A DNA stretch of 64,000 nucleotides from Armatimonadota bacterium (GTDB lineage Bacteria > Armatimonadota > Fimbriimonadia > Fimbriimonadales > Fimbriimonadaceae). The notes beneath the pieces are model-generated. The model ran no database searches, was not told the origin of the DNA, and was given only the letters and a program-made list of their open reading frames with translations. The translations under genes were made by a program, and so were the position numbers. The stretch covers positions 29,330 to 93,329 of the forward strand of contig JAGQUX010000005.1 in assembly GCA_020438215.1 (NCBI GenBank). Reading direction: 5' to 3'. Position 1 is the first letter of the stretch. Each line of letters opens with the position of its first letter. Of this stretch, positions 33,004-41,953 are shown in pieces.

Positions 33004-34750
33004 CTCCGGTTGGGTTCGAGACGAAGTATACAGAGTGTTCATTGACCTTATTAGCCATCTCGACCACTTGGAGTTCGGGCATTGCACTCGCGACCGCCTC
33101 ACTCACTGCAATACCTCCAACAGGGGCCATCTTTTCGATATGAGCGGCGATGTCAATCAGCTCATTGAATGGTGCTTCGCTGAGCTGAGCTTGTGTTTCG
33201 CCTGAGTGAATCCCGACCCGGATTCGGAAGCGGCGATCCAGCCGGCTTCTGCGTTCATTGAAATCAGGCATGGTCGCTTGCAGAGCGCGACCAGCCTGCA
33301 CAGCGTTTTCAGCCGATTCAAAAGCCACGATCGCTCCATCACCGGCAGTACTGAAAACTGCGCCCCCGTATCGGCGCGTTATCTCATCGACAAGCACCTG
33401 ATACTCCCGGAACGAATACTCAACGCGAAGCGGATCGGCTTGCGCCTTCATTTTGGTTGAGCCAGCCACGTCGACACTCATAACGCAGGCAGCTTGCGTG
33501 CTGACATTAAGCCGCCATTGCAGGCGCACGATCTCCGCCATCAAGTAAGCGGGGTCATTGTTGCGGAGCCTGCGCTTTCGGAAAGATCGGTCATCCACTT
33601 CTGCCGCCGCCCCAGCGAAGAAACCCATAACCAGCACCATGATGACCGTCTGTGGAACGTAATTGGTCAAGCTCGCTAAGTGTGAAGGCCCGTACATCCC
33701 CCACGGAATGAAGTAGAGCGACATTTGCATGAGTTGCGTGATCGCTACTGCAGGAATCGCCCGCCGCACAGATCCAGCGAGGTACCCAATTGCAATCTTG
33801 ACGACCAACCCCAGGAGCGCAATCACGAGGAGCATCACCAGTGCACCGGGCGGGCTGTCCGCACCGTTTTGCAGTTGCTCAAAGCTCACTCCTACCATCT
33901 GGGTGTAGCTGCCTAACACGGCGACATCAATCATACTGAGAAACAACCCAACACCGCCTGAAAGCACATAGAAGGATCTCAGGCTACGTGCCCGATCAAT
34001 CAGGTTTTTTGGTCGTTCGAGAATTGAGCCCCCTTTGCTCACTTCTTTGAACCGCGTTTCGAGCTGAAAGACTCGATCTAGTAACTCTTGACGTGTCAGG
34101 TTTCGGTCAGCCCGGGTTTCCCGCGAACTAGCCAGATAGGCACCGCTCACCGATACGATGATCCCCAAAATGCCATACGCAAACCCTGTGATCGAAAGGC
34201 CAAGAATGTAAATGGGAGTCTGAGCCGGATCGTAGTTTCGGAAAAAATTGTTGGTCACGCCGATTGTCACGATATTTGTCAATGCAGCGAGACCACCAGC
34301 AAGGACACCATATCGAGCTTTGCCGTGTCGAAACAGGCAAATGAGTTGCAGCACAATCCCTAGAAGAATCCCGATATTAAGAGCGCCAATTTTGAGATTG
34401 CCTTCAAGCGGTGAAAGCGCCACCAGCACGAAGTACGATGCCATCGCGATGAATGACCCAACGATGAACGGCACTGGCTTTGCCGTGATTCGTTTGAGGA
34501 TGTCTCGGGCACCCCGCCAGCCGTTCACAAACAGCGCACAGAAGCCGCCAATGAACTTCTGAAAATCAAGTTGGCGAGTGGAGTCTTCTGGGCTCTGTAT
34601 GGCATCGATGACGCTGGAAACAAACTGCTCTTCTAATCCAAAACGCTCAGCAATTTCGGCCGGAGCTTTGGTCACCATGCCTGGATGCTCCCGGAGTTCA
34701 GTAATGAACGCCGAGACTGCATCATGAGAAGGGTGTATTGACTCCGCCAT
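32996..34750 (-). CDS. Membrane class III nucleotide cyclase
   Basis: A 584-residue protein. Residues 1-70 are a soluble helical part, followed by about eight hydrophobic helices in two groups (residues 90-205 and 255-395), interrupted by a charged linker. The C-terminal 185 residues form a class III adenylate/guanylate cyclase domain. It has the metal-binding Asp in CVMSVDVAGSTKM, the second Asp region in YGGAVFSTAGDGAIVAFE, and the late segment RFRIRVGIHSGETQ. The VDVAGS motif, in place of the usual VDIVGFT or DIxGST forms, is acceptable. It probably makes cAMP or cGMP in response to a membrane signal; the product cannot be told. It is co-transcribed with lipB (8-nt overlap). Confidence 0.85.
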   Translation of the reverse strand: MAESIHPSHDAVSAFITELREHPGMVTKAPAEIAERFGLEEQFVSSVIDAIQSPEDSTRQLDFQKFIGGFCALFVNGWRGARDILKRITAKPVPFIVGSFIAMASYFVLVALSPLEGNLKIGALNIGILLGIVLQLICLFRHGKARYGVLAGGLAALTNIVTIGVTNNFFRNYDPAQTPIYILGLSITGFAYGILGIIVSVSGAYLASSRETRADRNLTRQELLDRVFQLETRFKEVSKGGSILERPKNLIDRARSLRSFYVLSGGVGLFLSMIDVAVLGSYTQMVGVSFEQLQNGADSPPGALVMLLVIALLGLVVKIAIGYLAGSVRRAIPAVAITQLMQMSLYFIPWGMYGPSHLASLTNYVPQTVIMVLVMGFFAGAAAEVDDRSFRKRRLRNNDPAYLMAEIVRLQWRLNVSTQAACVMSVDVAGSTKMKAQADPLRVEYSFREYQVLVDEITRRYGGAVFSTAGDGAIVAFESAENAVQAGRALQATMPDFNERRSRLDRRFRIRVGIHSGETQAQLSEAPFNELIDIAAHIEKMAPVGGIAVSEAVASAMPELQVVEMANKVNEHSVYFVSNPTGDD

Positions 34751-34843
34751 AACAATTGTCTTGTCTTCTGATCTTATCTGGAACGCCCCCGAATTCCAAC
34801 CCTTTCCAGCAAGATTTCCGTTCCCTTATCTTAGTTCAATGAC

Positions 34844-34878
34844 ATAAAACAAGACCCCTGACACAGTCAGAGGTCTTG
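34844..34878 (-). terminator. Rho-independent terminator after the Lys-rich protein gene
   Basis: On the minus strand CAAGACCTCTGAC pairs with GTCAGGGGTCTTG around a 3-nt loop (13 bp, one mismatch), followed by TTTTATG. It lies 26 nt after the stop of the gene at 34904. Confidence 0.8.
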
Positions 34879-34903
34879 GACGCTTTCGGATTCTGAGAAC
34901 CGA

Positions 34904-35140
34904 TTATTCAGCAGATTCTTCTTTCTTAGTTGTTTTCTTTGCCGCAGGCTTCTTAGCAGCCGGCTTCTTTGCGGCTGGCTTCTTTGCCGCTGGTTTTTTC
35001 GCCGCAGCTTCTGCCTTCGGAGCAGCTTCTTTCTTTGCTGCAGGCTTCTTGCCGCCAGCTTTTGCTTCGGCAATCAATTCTTTAACACGCTTTTCTTTGC
35101 GTCGTCGTTTGTTTCGTAGCTCTTTGTTGCGAACTCTCAT
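34904..35140 (-). CDS. Small Lys/Ala/Pro-rich basic protein (histone H1-like tail)
   Basis: A 78-residue protein. The N-terminal 25 residues are extremely basic (RNKELRNKRRRKEKRVKEL), followed by a tract of PAAKK/KKPAA units and an acidic end (TKKEESAE). The composition resembles the tails of histone H1-like bacterial proteins and some ribosome-bound small proteins. It is likely to bind nucleic acid. ATG 35140 has GAGGATC 11 nt upstream. The longer frame to 35215 overlaps the lipoprotein stop and is less likely. A good terminator follows, so the gene is expressed as a distinct unit or as the end of the pyr operon. Exact function unknown. Confidence 0.7.
   Translation of the reverse strand: MRVRNKELRNKRRRKEKRVKELIAEAKAGGKKPAAKKEAAPKAEAAAKKPAAKKPAAKKPAAKKPAAKKTTKKEESAE
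34937..35012. repeat. 15-bp tandem repeat coding for (KKPAA)n
   Basis: Five consecutive imperfect 15-base units (GCCGGCTTCTTTGCG-like on the plus strand) encode AAKKP repeats in the basic protein. Wobble bases differ between units while the peptide is unchanged. Confidence 0.7.
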
Positions 35141-35211
35141 ATTGTATTGATCCTCAGAATCTCGAACTGGGAAGGATACCCCTGGAACAATGAATTCGCG
35201 GGACCTCAAAT

Positions 35212-35973
35212 TCAAACTTGGGAAGTCTGTTCCATCATCGCGCGTGCGCGCTCTTGTGCTTTCAGCAGTTCATCGCGGGCATCGTTGGTGATGTAGATAC
35301 GAAAAACCTCTTGCCACGCGTTGCGAATGTGGCTGGATCTCGCCTCCAAAAACACTTTTCCGGGATCGAGATTTTCATCCACCACGACCTGATTGTGCTG
35401 ATCGATTGCATCTTCAAGTAGCTTGGCAAGCTCGATATCTTTATCTTTGCCCAAACCTTCTGGAAGGATTTCGTAAAGGATCGACATCATGATGGGAGCT
35501 TTTTCAATCGGCTTGACATCAAATGTCGAACGTGCGGTGGCAATGGCTTCCTCCACTTTGCCGAGGTGCGCTTGAACGCGTGCCAATTGGAGTGAATCGT
35601 TCACTCGTCGATCATCAGATTCAGCGATCTCCACTGCTTGGATGTAAAGCTTCTCCGCGTCTTCCCACCGATCCCCTTGCCGGAGGATATCGGCGTACCG
35701 CCAAGTGTCTTCCCCTTTGATTTCATCAACTTTGATCTGGTCAGAAAACTGGCCCACCAGTTCGCTGATCAATTCATCTCGTCGCTCAGGCGTGATGTCC
35801 CCTTTCGCCACACGCTGATCCAGTGTGCTGTACGCATTCTGGATGTTCTTCTGCATCACGGCTGCATCCGGCAGCTGCCCGTGATCCATCGCATTGGGAT
35901 CAGGGAATTCCGCAAAGTGGCAACCGACAAGCACAAAGGTTAGAGCGGCGAGGAGAATCTTATTGACGTGCAT
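35212..35973 (-). CDS. TPR-like lipoprotein
   Basis: A 253-residue protein with a lipoprotein signal (KILLAALTFVLVGC; lipobox LVGC) and a helical body with tetratricopeptide-like pairs (WEDAEKLYIQAVEIAESD; VNDSLQLARVQAHLGKVEEA). Probably an envelope scaffold. Start ATG 35973 lies inside the pyrC 3' end (14-nt overlap), so it is the last gene of the pyrR-pyrB-pyrC unit. No functional link to pyrimidine synthesis is evident. Confidence 0.8.
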   Translation of the reverse strand: MHVNKILLAALTFVLVGCHFAEFPDPNAMDHGQLPDAAVMQKNIQNAYSTLDQRVAKGDITPERRDELISELVGQFSDQIKVDEIKGEDTWRYADILRQGDRWEDAEKLYIQAVEIAESDDRRVNDSLQLARVQAHLGKVEEAIATARSTFDVKPIEKAPIMMSILYEILPEGLGKDKDIELAKLLEDAIDQHNQVVVDENLDPGKVFLEARSSHIRNAWQEVFRIYITNDARDELLKAQERARAMMEQTSQV

Positions 35974-37279
35974 ATCTATCGTTATGGAAATGCGGATCAC
36001 GATACACTTCGTTCCCGCAATAGGTCAGAACCGCTTTTCCGCGCAGCTCCTTCCCGTGGAAAGGACTGTTTTTGCCCTTCGAAAACGTTCGATTGACATC
36101 GTATGTCCATTCCACATTCGAATCAATCAACGTGATCTGTGCAACTGGTGTTCCGCCCGGCCGCAGAGTTCCTGCTTCTAGTCGCAGAATTTCTGCAGGA
36201 GCAGTGCTAAGTTTACGAATGGTTTCAAGCGGACTGAGAATCCCTGTTTGAGTAAGTTCTGTGAGCGTCACACCGACTGCGCTTTCTAGCCCCGCCATGC
36301 CAAACGGTGCCTCTTCAAATGGAACATCGACCTCGAACGGCGCATACGGCGAGTGGTCGCTGGCAATACAGTCCACGGTCCCATCATTCAGTGCTTGAGT
36401 GAGCAAGTCGATATCCACTTGAGTTCGGAGCGGGGGTGTGGTCTTGAAGTTCGGATTGAACTCACCGACAGCGTCCTCGGTCAGAGTGAAGTATTGCGGA
36501 CACACTTCGCATGTCACCGGCGCACCGAGGAACTTGAACTGGCGCACCATCTCAACTGCGCCCCAAGTGCTGAGCCGGAGAATATGGATGCGGCAACCCG
36601 TGTTCAAAGCCAGAACACAGTTCCGCATAATCATAATCTCTTCGGCACTGCGCGGCATTCCCTTCAATCCGAGCATTGCGGCGGTTGCACCGTCGTTCAT
36701 GGAGCCAGATCGGCTCAAACTCAAATCTTCGCAGTGGACAAGGATCGGTAGATCGAGTTGAAGGCAAGTCTCCATTGCCCGCATCATCACAACCGAATCT
36801 TGAACCGGGCCACCTTCATCGCTGACCGCGACAATTCCCGCTTTTTTGAGTGAGCCCAGATCGGCGACCCGCTCTCCCAATTGCCCTTGCGTGAGTGCCC
36901 CAACCGGAGCAACAAAAATTCCGCCCGCTTCTGGTGAAGCGGCGCGATCCAAAATGAAATCAATGAGTGATGGAGTGTCCAGCGGAGGTGAAGTATTGGG
37001 CATACAGCAGATCGTTGTAAATCCGCCTGCCGCCGCCGCTTGCGTCCCTGTTTTGATTGTCTCACGACGTTCTTCACCTGGTTCGCGCAGATGAGTGTGG
37101 AGATCAACCAGGCCGGGAGCAATCCATAGGCCCGTGCAGTCATAAACCTCATCGACATCAACTGCCTCGATATCGCCGCCAACATTGATGATCTGCCCAT
37201 CTTCGACCAGCACGCTGCCAACGACATCCATCTCTTGGCTGGGGTCGAGAATTCGCCCTTTACTAAAGAGGGTTCTCAT
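35960..37279 (-). CDS. pyrC: Dihydroorotase-like protein with an altered metal ligand
   Basis: Dihydroorotase closes carbamoyl-aspartate to dihydroorotate. The 439-residue amidohydrolase keeps DLHTHLREPGEE (His 61, His 63), CCMPNTSPPLDT, VSDEGGPVQD (Asp about 154), LVHCED (His about 182), CPQYFTLTED, NPNFKTTPPLR and ASDHSPYAPFE (catalytic Asp). However, where type I enzymes have HxxHVST, it reads RIHILRLST: the position of the zinc-ligand His is Arg 235. The codon is CGG at 36577-36575. It may be impaired, use another ligand, or act as a non-catalytic partner of PyrB. It overlaps pyrB as ATGA. Confidence 0.9.
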   Translation of the reverse strand: MRTLFSKGRILDPSQEMDVVGSVLVEDGQIINVGGDIEAVDVDEVYDCTGLWIAPGLVDLHTHLREPGEERRETIKTGTQAAAAGGFTTICCMPNTSPPLDTPSLIDFILDRAASPEAGGIFVAPVGALTQGQLGERVADLGSLKKAGIVAVSDEGGPVQDSVVMMRAMETCLQLDLPILVHCEDLSLSRSGSMNDGATAAMLGLKGMPRSAEEIMIMRNCVLALNTGCRIHILRLSTWGAVEMVRQFKFLGAPVTCEVCPQYFTLTEDAVGEFNPNFKTTPPLRTQVDIDLLTQALNDGTVDCIASDHSPYAPFEVDVPFEEAPFGMAGLESAVGVTLTELTQTGILSPLETIRKLSTAPAEILRLEAGTLRPGGTPVAQITLIDSNVEWTYDVNRTFSKGKNSPFHGKELRGKAVLTYCGNEVYRDPHFHNDRYARQ

Positions 37280-38190
37280 GCCTTTTCTCCTTCAAAAACC
37301 CATTTGAGGGCTGCCATCCGAACAAAGACTCCGTTTGCCACTTGATCCAAAATCGCGCTATTCGGAGCATCGGCAGCCAAATCATCGAGTTCTATGCCCC
37401 GATTGATTGGGCCGGGATGCATGATGATTGCATCCGGGTGTGCGGCTCGCATACTCACTCGATTGATTTGGTAGTTCCGCGAGAATTCTCCGGTTGAACT
37501 GAGGCGACCGTCTTCCATCCGCTCCCTTTGTAAGCGCAAGCACATCACGACATCTGCGCCAGCAATTCCTGAGCGGAGATCGTAATGAACTTCACCCGGA
37601 AGCTTGGCGGTGTAGGCAGGAATCAAGCTCCGTGGCCCTACGAATCGGACTTCGTTGCCGAGCTTAGACAAAAGCCAGGCGTTGCTCCGCGCCACGCGGC
37701 TGTGGAGTACATCCCCAACTATCGCAATCTTCAACCCTTCCACTTTGCCGAGTCGCTCTTTGATCGTCAGGGCATCGCCAAGTGCCTGAGTCGGGTGTTC
37801 GTGCTGACCATCCCCTGCACTCACAAACGGGCCGCCGAAATACGACGCTCCGAGTGCGGCTGAGCCGCTCGCTTTATGCCGCATGACAAGCCCTTCTAAA
37901 CCTTCGTTCTTGAGTGTAAGGATCGTATCCTTGAGCGATTCACCTTTGCTCAAACTACTCCCCGATCCAGAGAAATTCACAACCCGATATCCGAGGTGAC
38001 TCGCCGCTTGTTCAAAACTCACTCGCGTGCGTGTGGAGTTCTCAAAGAACAACAGACCGATACTGCGCGCTTTCCCTGATCTGATCTCCTTCCCCGACAC
38101 AACGCTTTCTTTCAGCTTCCCCGCATCGTCAATGAGGGCTCTGATCGTGTCGGTATCCAAATGCCGGATCGCAGTCAATTGCCGGCTCAT
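37276..38190 (-). CDS. pyrB: Aspartate carbamoyltransferase catalytic chain
   Basis: Joins carbamoyl phosphate and aspartate in pyrimidine synthesis. The 304-residue protein has the carbamoyl-phosphate motif FFENSTRTRVSFEQAASHLG, SSLSKGESLKDTI, the HPTQ motif in GDGQHEHPTQALGDALTI, and the aspartate-site SMRAAHPDAIIMHPGPINRG. Length is typical. It sits between pyrR and pyrC with 4-nt overlaps on both sides, a classical pyr operon order. No pyrI is present. Confidence 0.97.
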   Translation of the reverse strand: MSRQLTAIRHLDTDTIRALIDDAGKLKESVVSGKEIRSGKARSIGLLFFENSTRTRVSFEQAASHLGYRVVNFSGSGSSLSKGESLKDTILTLKNEGLEGLVMRHKASGSAALGASYFGGPFVSAGDGQHEHPTQALGDALTIKERLGKVEGLKIAIVGDVLHSRVARSNAWLLSKLGNEVRFVGPRSLIPAYTAKLPGEVHYDLRSGIAGADVVMCLRLQRERMEDGRLSSTGEFSRNYQINRVSMRAAHPDAIIMHPGPINRGIELDDLAADAPNSAILDQVANGVFVRMAALKWVFEGEKA

Positions 38191-38726
38191 GCTTTCGCCT
38201 CAACTTCTCCTGGTTCTAAAAGGAGAACGGCATCCTCACCTTCTTCTTCTCGAACAGTAACAAGGATTTCTTGTTCGCGCGTGGTTTCCACAACGCGCCC
38301 AATAAAATCGGGTTGGATCGGCAACTCTCGGTGGCCACGGTCAATCAAAACCGCAAACTGGACTCGTTTAGGGCGCCCGTATCGCAAAATGCCTTCTAAC
38401 GCCGCTCTCGCCGTCCGCCCAGTGAAGCAAACCTCGTCTACCAGCAGAATGTTCTTCCCCGTAATCTGGAATGGGATTTCCGAGTCGTCTTGACTCAGGT
38501 CAGGTTTGTCATCGCGGTTACTACTGATATCGAGTTTCCCAACCGGAATTGTCGCCCCTTCAATGCGGGTCATCAAGAAGGCAAGCCGCTTGGCTACCGG
38601 ATAGCCCCCACGCATCACCCCAACAACGACGAGTTCTTCCGAACCGTTATTGCTATCCAAAATCTCATGAGCGAGTCGCGAGAGCGTCCGCTTCATGCCG
38701 TTTGCGTCGAGGAGTGTCGTCGCCAT
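38187..38726 (-). CDS. pyrR: Bifunctional pyr operon regulator / uracil phosphoribosyltransferase
   Basis: A 179-residue type I phosphoribosyltransferase. The PRPP loop is ILLVDEVCFTGRTARAAL. The N-terminal RLAHEILDSNNG, VVVGVMRGGYPVAKRL and RVQFAVLIDRGHRELPIQPD match PyrR rather than Upp. In Bacillus it binds pyr mRNA leaders to promote attenuation. Here ATG 38726 follows GAGG, and CATAAT lies 10 nt upstream, leaving no room for a leader or attenuator before pyrR. Regulation may differ from Bacillus. The first gene of pyrR-pyrB-pyrC. Confidence 0.95.
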   Translation of the reverse strand: MATTLLDANGMKRTLSRLAHEILDSNNGSEELVVVGVMRGGYPVAKRLAFLMTRIEGATIPVGKLDISSNRDDKPDLSQDDSEIPFQITGKNILLVDEVCFTGRTARAALEGILRYGRPKRVQFAVLIDRGHRELPIQPDFIGRVVETTREQEILVTVREEEGEDAVLLLEPGEVEAKA

Positions 38727-38763
38727 GCTAAGCCTCATTATGACTCCATCTGGAGCCTAGCCC

Positions 38764-39408
38764 TTACAGTTTGCCCAGCACCTTTTGCGTTGTCTTAAAG
38801 TGGAGCTTAGCAACCTTGCCCAAAATCGCTTCCCCTTCACTCTTCACGAGGTTACGAGCAAGGTTATCGACGTTCGCGCCTGCACCTTTAGCAAGCGGCA
38901 CGCCTATGGATTTCCCAAGAGAATCGAGTCGCCGTAAGAATTCCGCCCGAGCGAGAATGGAAGCGGCAGCAACCGCAAGATCGCTTTCCGCTCGGACTTC
39001 GCTACGAAGATCAATGTCCAAGCCTTTCTGAGCGATGACTCGTTTCAGCCCGGCGGGGTTAGCGAATTGGTCGCTAATCACCAGGCGGCATTCTTGCTCG
39101 GCAAGAACATTCTCAATCGCCTTAGCGTGTCCCCATTCGAGCAGTTTGTTCAGATTGCCGATCTTCTGATAAAGCTCGTTGTATCGCTCGGGCAGAACTG
39201 TGATGACGCTGTGCGGGCAAACGCGACGGATGTCAGCATCCATTTTGAGGGCTTGCTTATCGGTGGCTTTCTTGCTTTCGACAATGCCTTCCAAGCTGGC
39301 TTCTTGGACTGGCCCGACGTAGCATGCGGCAATCACCAGCGGGCCGAAATAATCGCCCTTTCCGCTTTCATCAACGCCAATCCGTGCCAGTTCGCTCATC
39401 CCCGACAT
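38764..39408 (-). CDS. rnhC: Ribonuclease HIII (short form)
   Basis: Cuts RNA in RNA-DNA hybrids. The 214-residue catalytic core starts almost at once with the HIII-specific motif RIGVDESGKGDYFGPLVIAA (acidic Asp-Glu pair). It continues with ESKKATDKQALKM, the active-site Asp in VISDQF and the late acidic region RAESDLAVAAASILARAEFL. Typical RNase HIII has about 300 residues with an N-terminal TBP-like substrate-binding domain, which is absent here. The GKGDYFG motif still favours HIII over HII. It lies 37 nt upstream of pyrR on the same strand. Confidence 0.9.
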   Translation of the reverse strand: MSGMSELARIGVDESGKGDYFGPLVIAACYVGPVQEASLEGIVESKKATDKQALKMDADIRRVCPHSVITVLPERYNELYQKIGNLNKLLEWGHAKAIENVLAEQECRLVISDQFANPAGLKRVIAQKGLDIDLRSEVRAESDLAVAAASILARAEFLRRLDSLGKSIGVPLAKGAGANVDNLARNLVKSEGEAILGKVAKLHFKTTQKVLGKL

Positions 39409-39443
39409 TTTGGACGAGGATGAGCGAGACGGCTAGTCATTTC

Positions 39444-41918
39444 TTAGAAGATATTGGTCGCCAGGAGTTCAAGAAGCTCGTTGCCGCTACCTGATGTAGT
39501 GACGGCATACATTCCTGGGCCACTCATTGGTGCGCTCACCATGCCCCAACCAGCATTAGTGGAACCGCCACTCAGTGGCACCCAACTCTTCTTGGCCTCA
39601 TCCCATTTGTGAATAAGGAGCCCTGTTGGGCGGATTGACGAGATCATTGGCCCTTTGCCTGTCATCGGGATACGCATTTCAATATGCACTCCATAGAGCA
39701 AAGTTTTGCTAGATGCCTGAATTTGAACAGGAGAGTTCACAAATCGTCGCCCTCGCGGAGCGGGATTCGCTTTTTGAACGTCGTTCATCAGCACCGTGCC
39801 TTTCGCGGTTCGGCCAAATCCATGAAGTGCGACTTGACCACCTGGCCCGAACACCTCTTGATCACTCGCACCCCCAATCTTAGCAACGCTGACACGCATG
39901 TTGGCTAGAGCTTGACCGCCAGGAGCATTAGCAAAGATCGAGACAACACCGTCATCCCACTTACCAAGACTGAGGTTGTATGTCGTCCCTGCTGCACCAC
40001 CTGTGCCATTCATCGACGTCATTTGACCGCCCGTAGGAGTGAATGTTGCCCATTGAATGCGTTCGCCGCCAGGGGTGCTGACGTTGAACTGGATATCGCT
40101 ACCCAGAGTAACTTTTACATCCAGCGGTTTGGCTGGCCCTTTGCTCAGCGGTGTATTGACTTGCCCGCCACTTCCGCCACGAACTTGTGTGAACAGTTCT
40201 TCCTCGGGAACCAAGCTAGTCAGAGTTGATGTGATCGTTCCGGAAGCGGTCACGGTTTCAACTGCATAGGCAGTTCGTGTTTGATCAAAGATGATCAACT
40301 GATCGCCAGTATGCGCCCCAACGATTGTCAGATCTCCCGAAGCATTTGTGTTGCCAAGGTTGATTTGTCGCCCGCTTCTTTCGCGCAGGTCAACATTCGC
40401 CATTTGAGCAGCGGATCCGCCTGGGAGACGCACACGAAGATTAAATGGAGCGCGGAGCCCCACACCATTGCGATGAACAAACGTTACCGTCGGACGAAAA
40501 ACCGGTACAAGCGAAACGCCTGTCATGCGAATTGTCCCTGGTATTGAAGTTCGGCTTGCTGGCTGGATCACCATCCAGTTCGGATTGGACCATCGACGGA
40601 CGATCGTATCCCAGCATGCATCTCCGCCCTGACGAGTACCGTTGACGTGTGGATTGGATCGGTGGTCGGAGCAAAGCTTTGCCGCTCCCCACTGATTCCA
40701 CATCATGCAACTTGCCTGAGCAACACCACTTCCGAACGGGCCGCCATCCAGGTTGTTTGTACATCGTACGGTGCCGTCCCCGTCTTTGTATTCATCACGA
40801 ACATCCAGCCCGAAGTGCCCGAATTCGTGAGCATATACAAACGGATCATCATCGCGACCCATTCGCATGGCAGATCCAAGGACGTTCCAACCTAGGAAGC
40901 CACCCGTGATGTTAGGGACATTAGCTCGATATCCCCATGTACCAAAGACACGGTAATCCGAATCATCCCAGTTATCGCCTTGATCCTTGACTGTGACTTG
41001 TTCGATAAAGAACTGGCCGTCAGTGGCGTTGAACAAGAAATTGGATGCACTTTCGTAGATATTACGCTGATCGTTTTGTTCCGATGAGTGCATATCCCAT
41101 TCCAGCGATGTCAGGAAGTTAAGCCCGAACATCACTTGGTTGCGACGTACGGTCACGCTCACGTTATTACCGGAGACAGAAAACTGCGGCACTATCAAAC
41201 CAGAATCTTGCACTTGGCAGTTCGTTTGATAAACGCGGTAGTTCCAGTTTTGAGATGAGCCAGCAGTTCGGTGATTACTTCGGTAGTAGTTCTGCTCATG
41301 AACTCGCGACATTGCAATCAGGGGCGTCGAGCTGGTAACCGTCTGAGTTGTTCGGATTTCTCCTTGTGCATTCGTTACGCCGAGCCGATTTGAGCCCAGA
41401 AACACTGTTGTATTGGGCATTCTCCGACTACTTTGGTCAGTGACGGTAATGAGAAAACCGCTTTCCACCCGGAAGAGTGGCAGGGTTCCTGTTGACCACG
41501 TTCCTGCGGACTCAAACTTATGATTGACCGCCGCATTGTTATAAAGTGTAGTTGGTCCGCCTCGGACAACAAGCTGTGTAAACCACCACTTGTCATCCTC
41601 CATAAACTGGCGTTTATCGGGAGTGAAGCGCACCTCAATCCGTTCAAAATCGGATGCGGGCGCGGAATACGGCAATCGAATAGTTGCTGTTGTGTTTGTC
41701 CGATCAACAAAGCGCCGCCCTTGAGCAATCTCTTGAGTGACTGGACGTTGCCCTCGGGCAAAGACCGTCACGTCAACCCGACTCCCTTCACGAAGATCAT
41801 CATCACCGGTTCGCACAGTAAGGGTAAGAGAATTGATCTGAGCCCAAGCGAAACTACAAAGAAAGGTTGCTAGCGTAGCGAACGCAAAGCGAGAACATTT
41901 GACCACAGCAATACCCAT
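39444..41918 (-). CDS. Secreted HExxH zinc metalloprotease-like protein
   Basis: An 824-residue exported protein with a signal peptide (RFAFATLATFLCSFAWAQ). An N-terminal beta-rich region (residues 25-230) includes a carboxypeptidase-regulatory-like segment (MPNTTVFLGSNRLGVTNAQG). Near residues 361-366 it has AHEFGHFGLDVRDEY, a zincin HExxH site with a later acidic ligand candidate. Cys-rich CTNNLDGG and CMMWNQWG resemble the peptidase domain of surface gametolysin-like enzymes. C-terminal beta domains follow. Probably a secreted protease or adhesin. ATG 41918 lies in TATTATTATG; a TTGACG-17-TATTAT promoter overlaps it, so translation might instead begin at GTG 41906. A TTG 41957 start is less likely. 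Confidence 0.75.
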   Translation of the reverse strand: MGIAVVKCSRFAFATLATFLCSFAWAQINSLTLTVRTGDDDLREGSRVDVTVFARGQRPVTQEIAQGRRFVDRTNTTATIRLPYSAPASDFERIEVRFTPDKRQFMEDDKWWFTQLVVRGGPTTLYNNAAVNHKFESAGTWSTGTLPLFRVESGFLITVTDQSSRRMPNTTVFLGSNRLGVTNAQGEIRTTQTVTSSTPLIAMSRVHEQNYYRSNHRTAGSSQNWNYRVYQTNCQVQDSGLIVPQFSVSGNNVSVTVRRNQVMFGLNFLTSLEWDMHSSEQNDQRNIYESASNFLFNATDGQFFIEQVTVKDQGDNWDDSDYRVFGTWGYRANVPNITGGFLGWNVLGSAMRMGRDDDPFVYAHEFGHFGLDVRDEYKDGDGTVRCTNNLDGGPFGSGVAQASCMMWNQWGAAKLCSDHRSNPHVNGTRQGGDACWDTIVRRWSNPNWMVIQPASRTSIPGTIRMTGVSLVPVFRPTVTFVHRNGVGLRAPFNLRVRLPGGSAAQMANVDLRERSGRQINLGNTNASGDLTIVGAHTGDQLIIFDQTRTAYAVETVTASGTITSTLTSLVPEEELFTQVRGGSGGQVNTPLSKGPAKPLDVKVTLGSDIQFNVSTPGGERIQWATFTPTGGQMTSMNGTGGAAGTTYNLSLGKWDDGVVSIFANAPGGQALANMRVSVAKIGGASDQEVFGPGGQVALHGFGRTAKGTVLMNDVQKANPAPRGRRFVNSPVQIQASSKTLLYGVHIEMRIPMTGKGPMISSIRPTGLLIHKWDEAKKSWVPLSGGSTNAGWGMVSAPMSGPGMYAVTTSGSGNELLELLATNIF

Positions 41919-41953
41919 AATAATACGGGGCCGAGAATTCGTCAAGATGCTTA

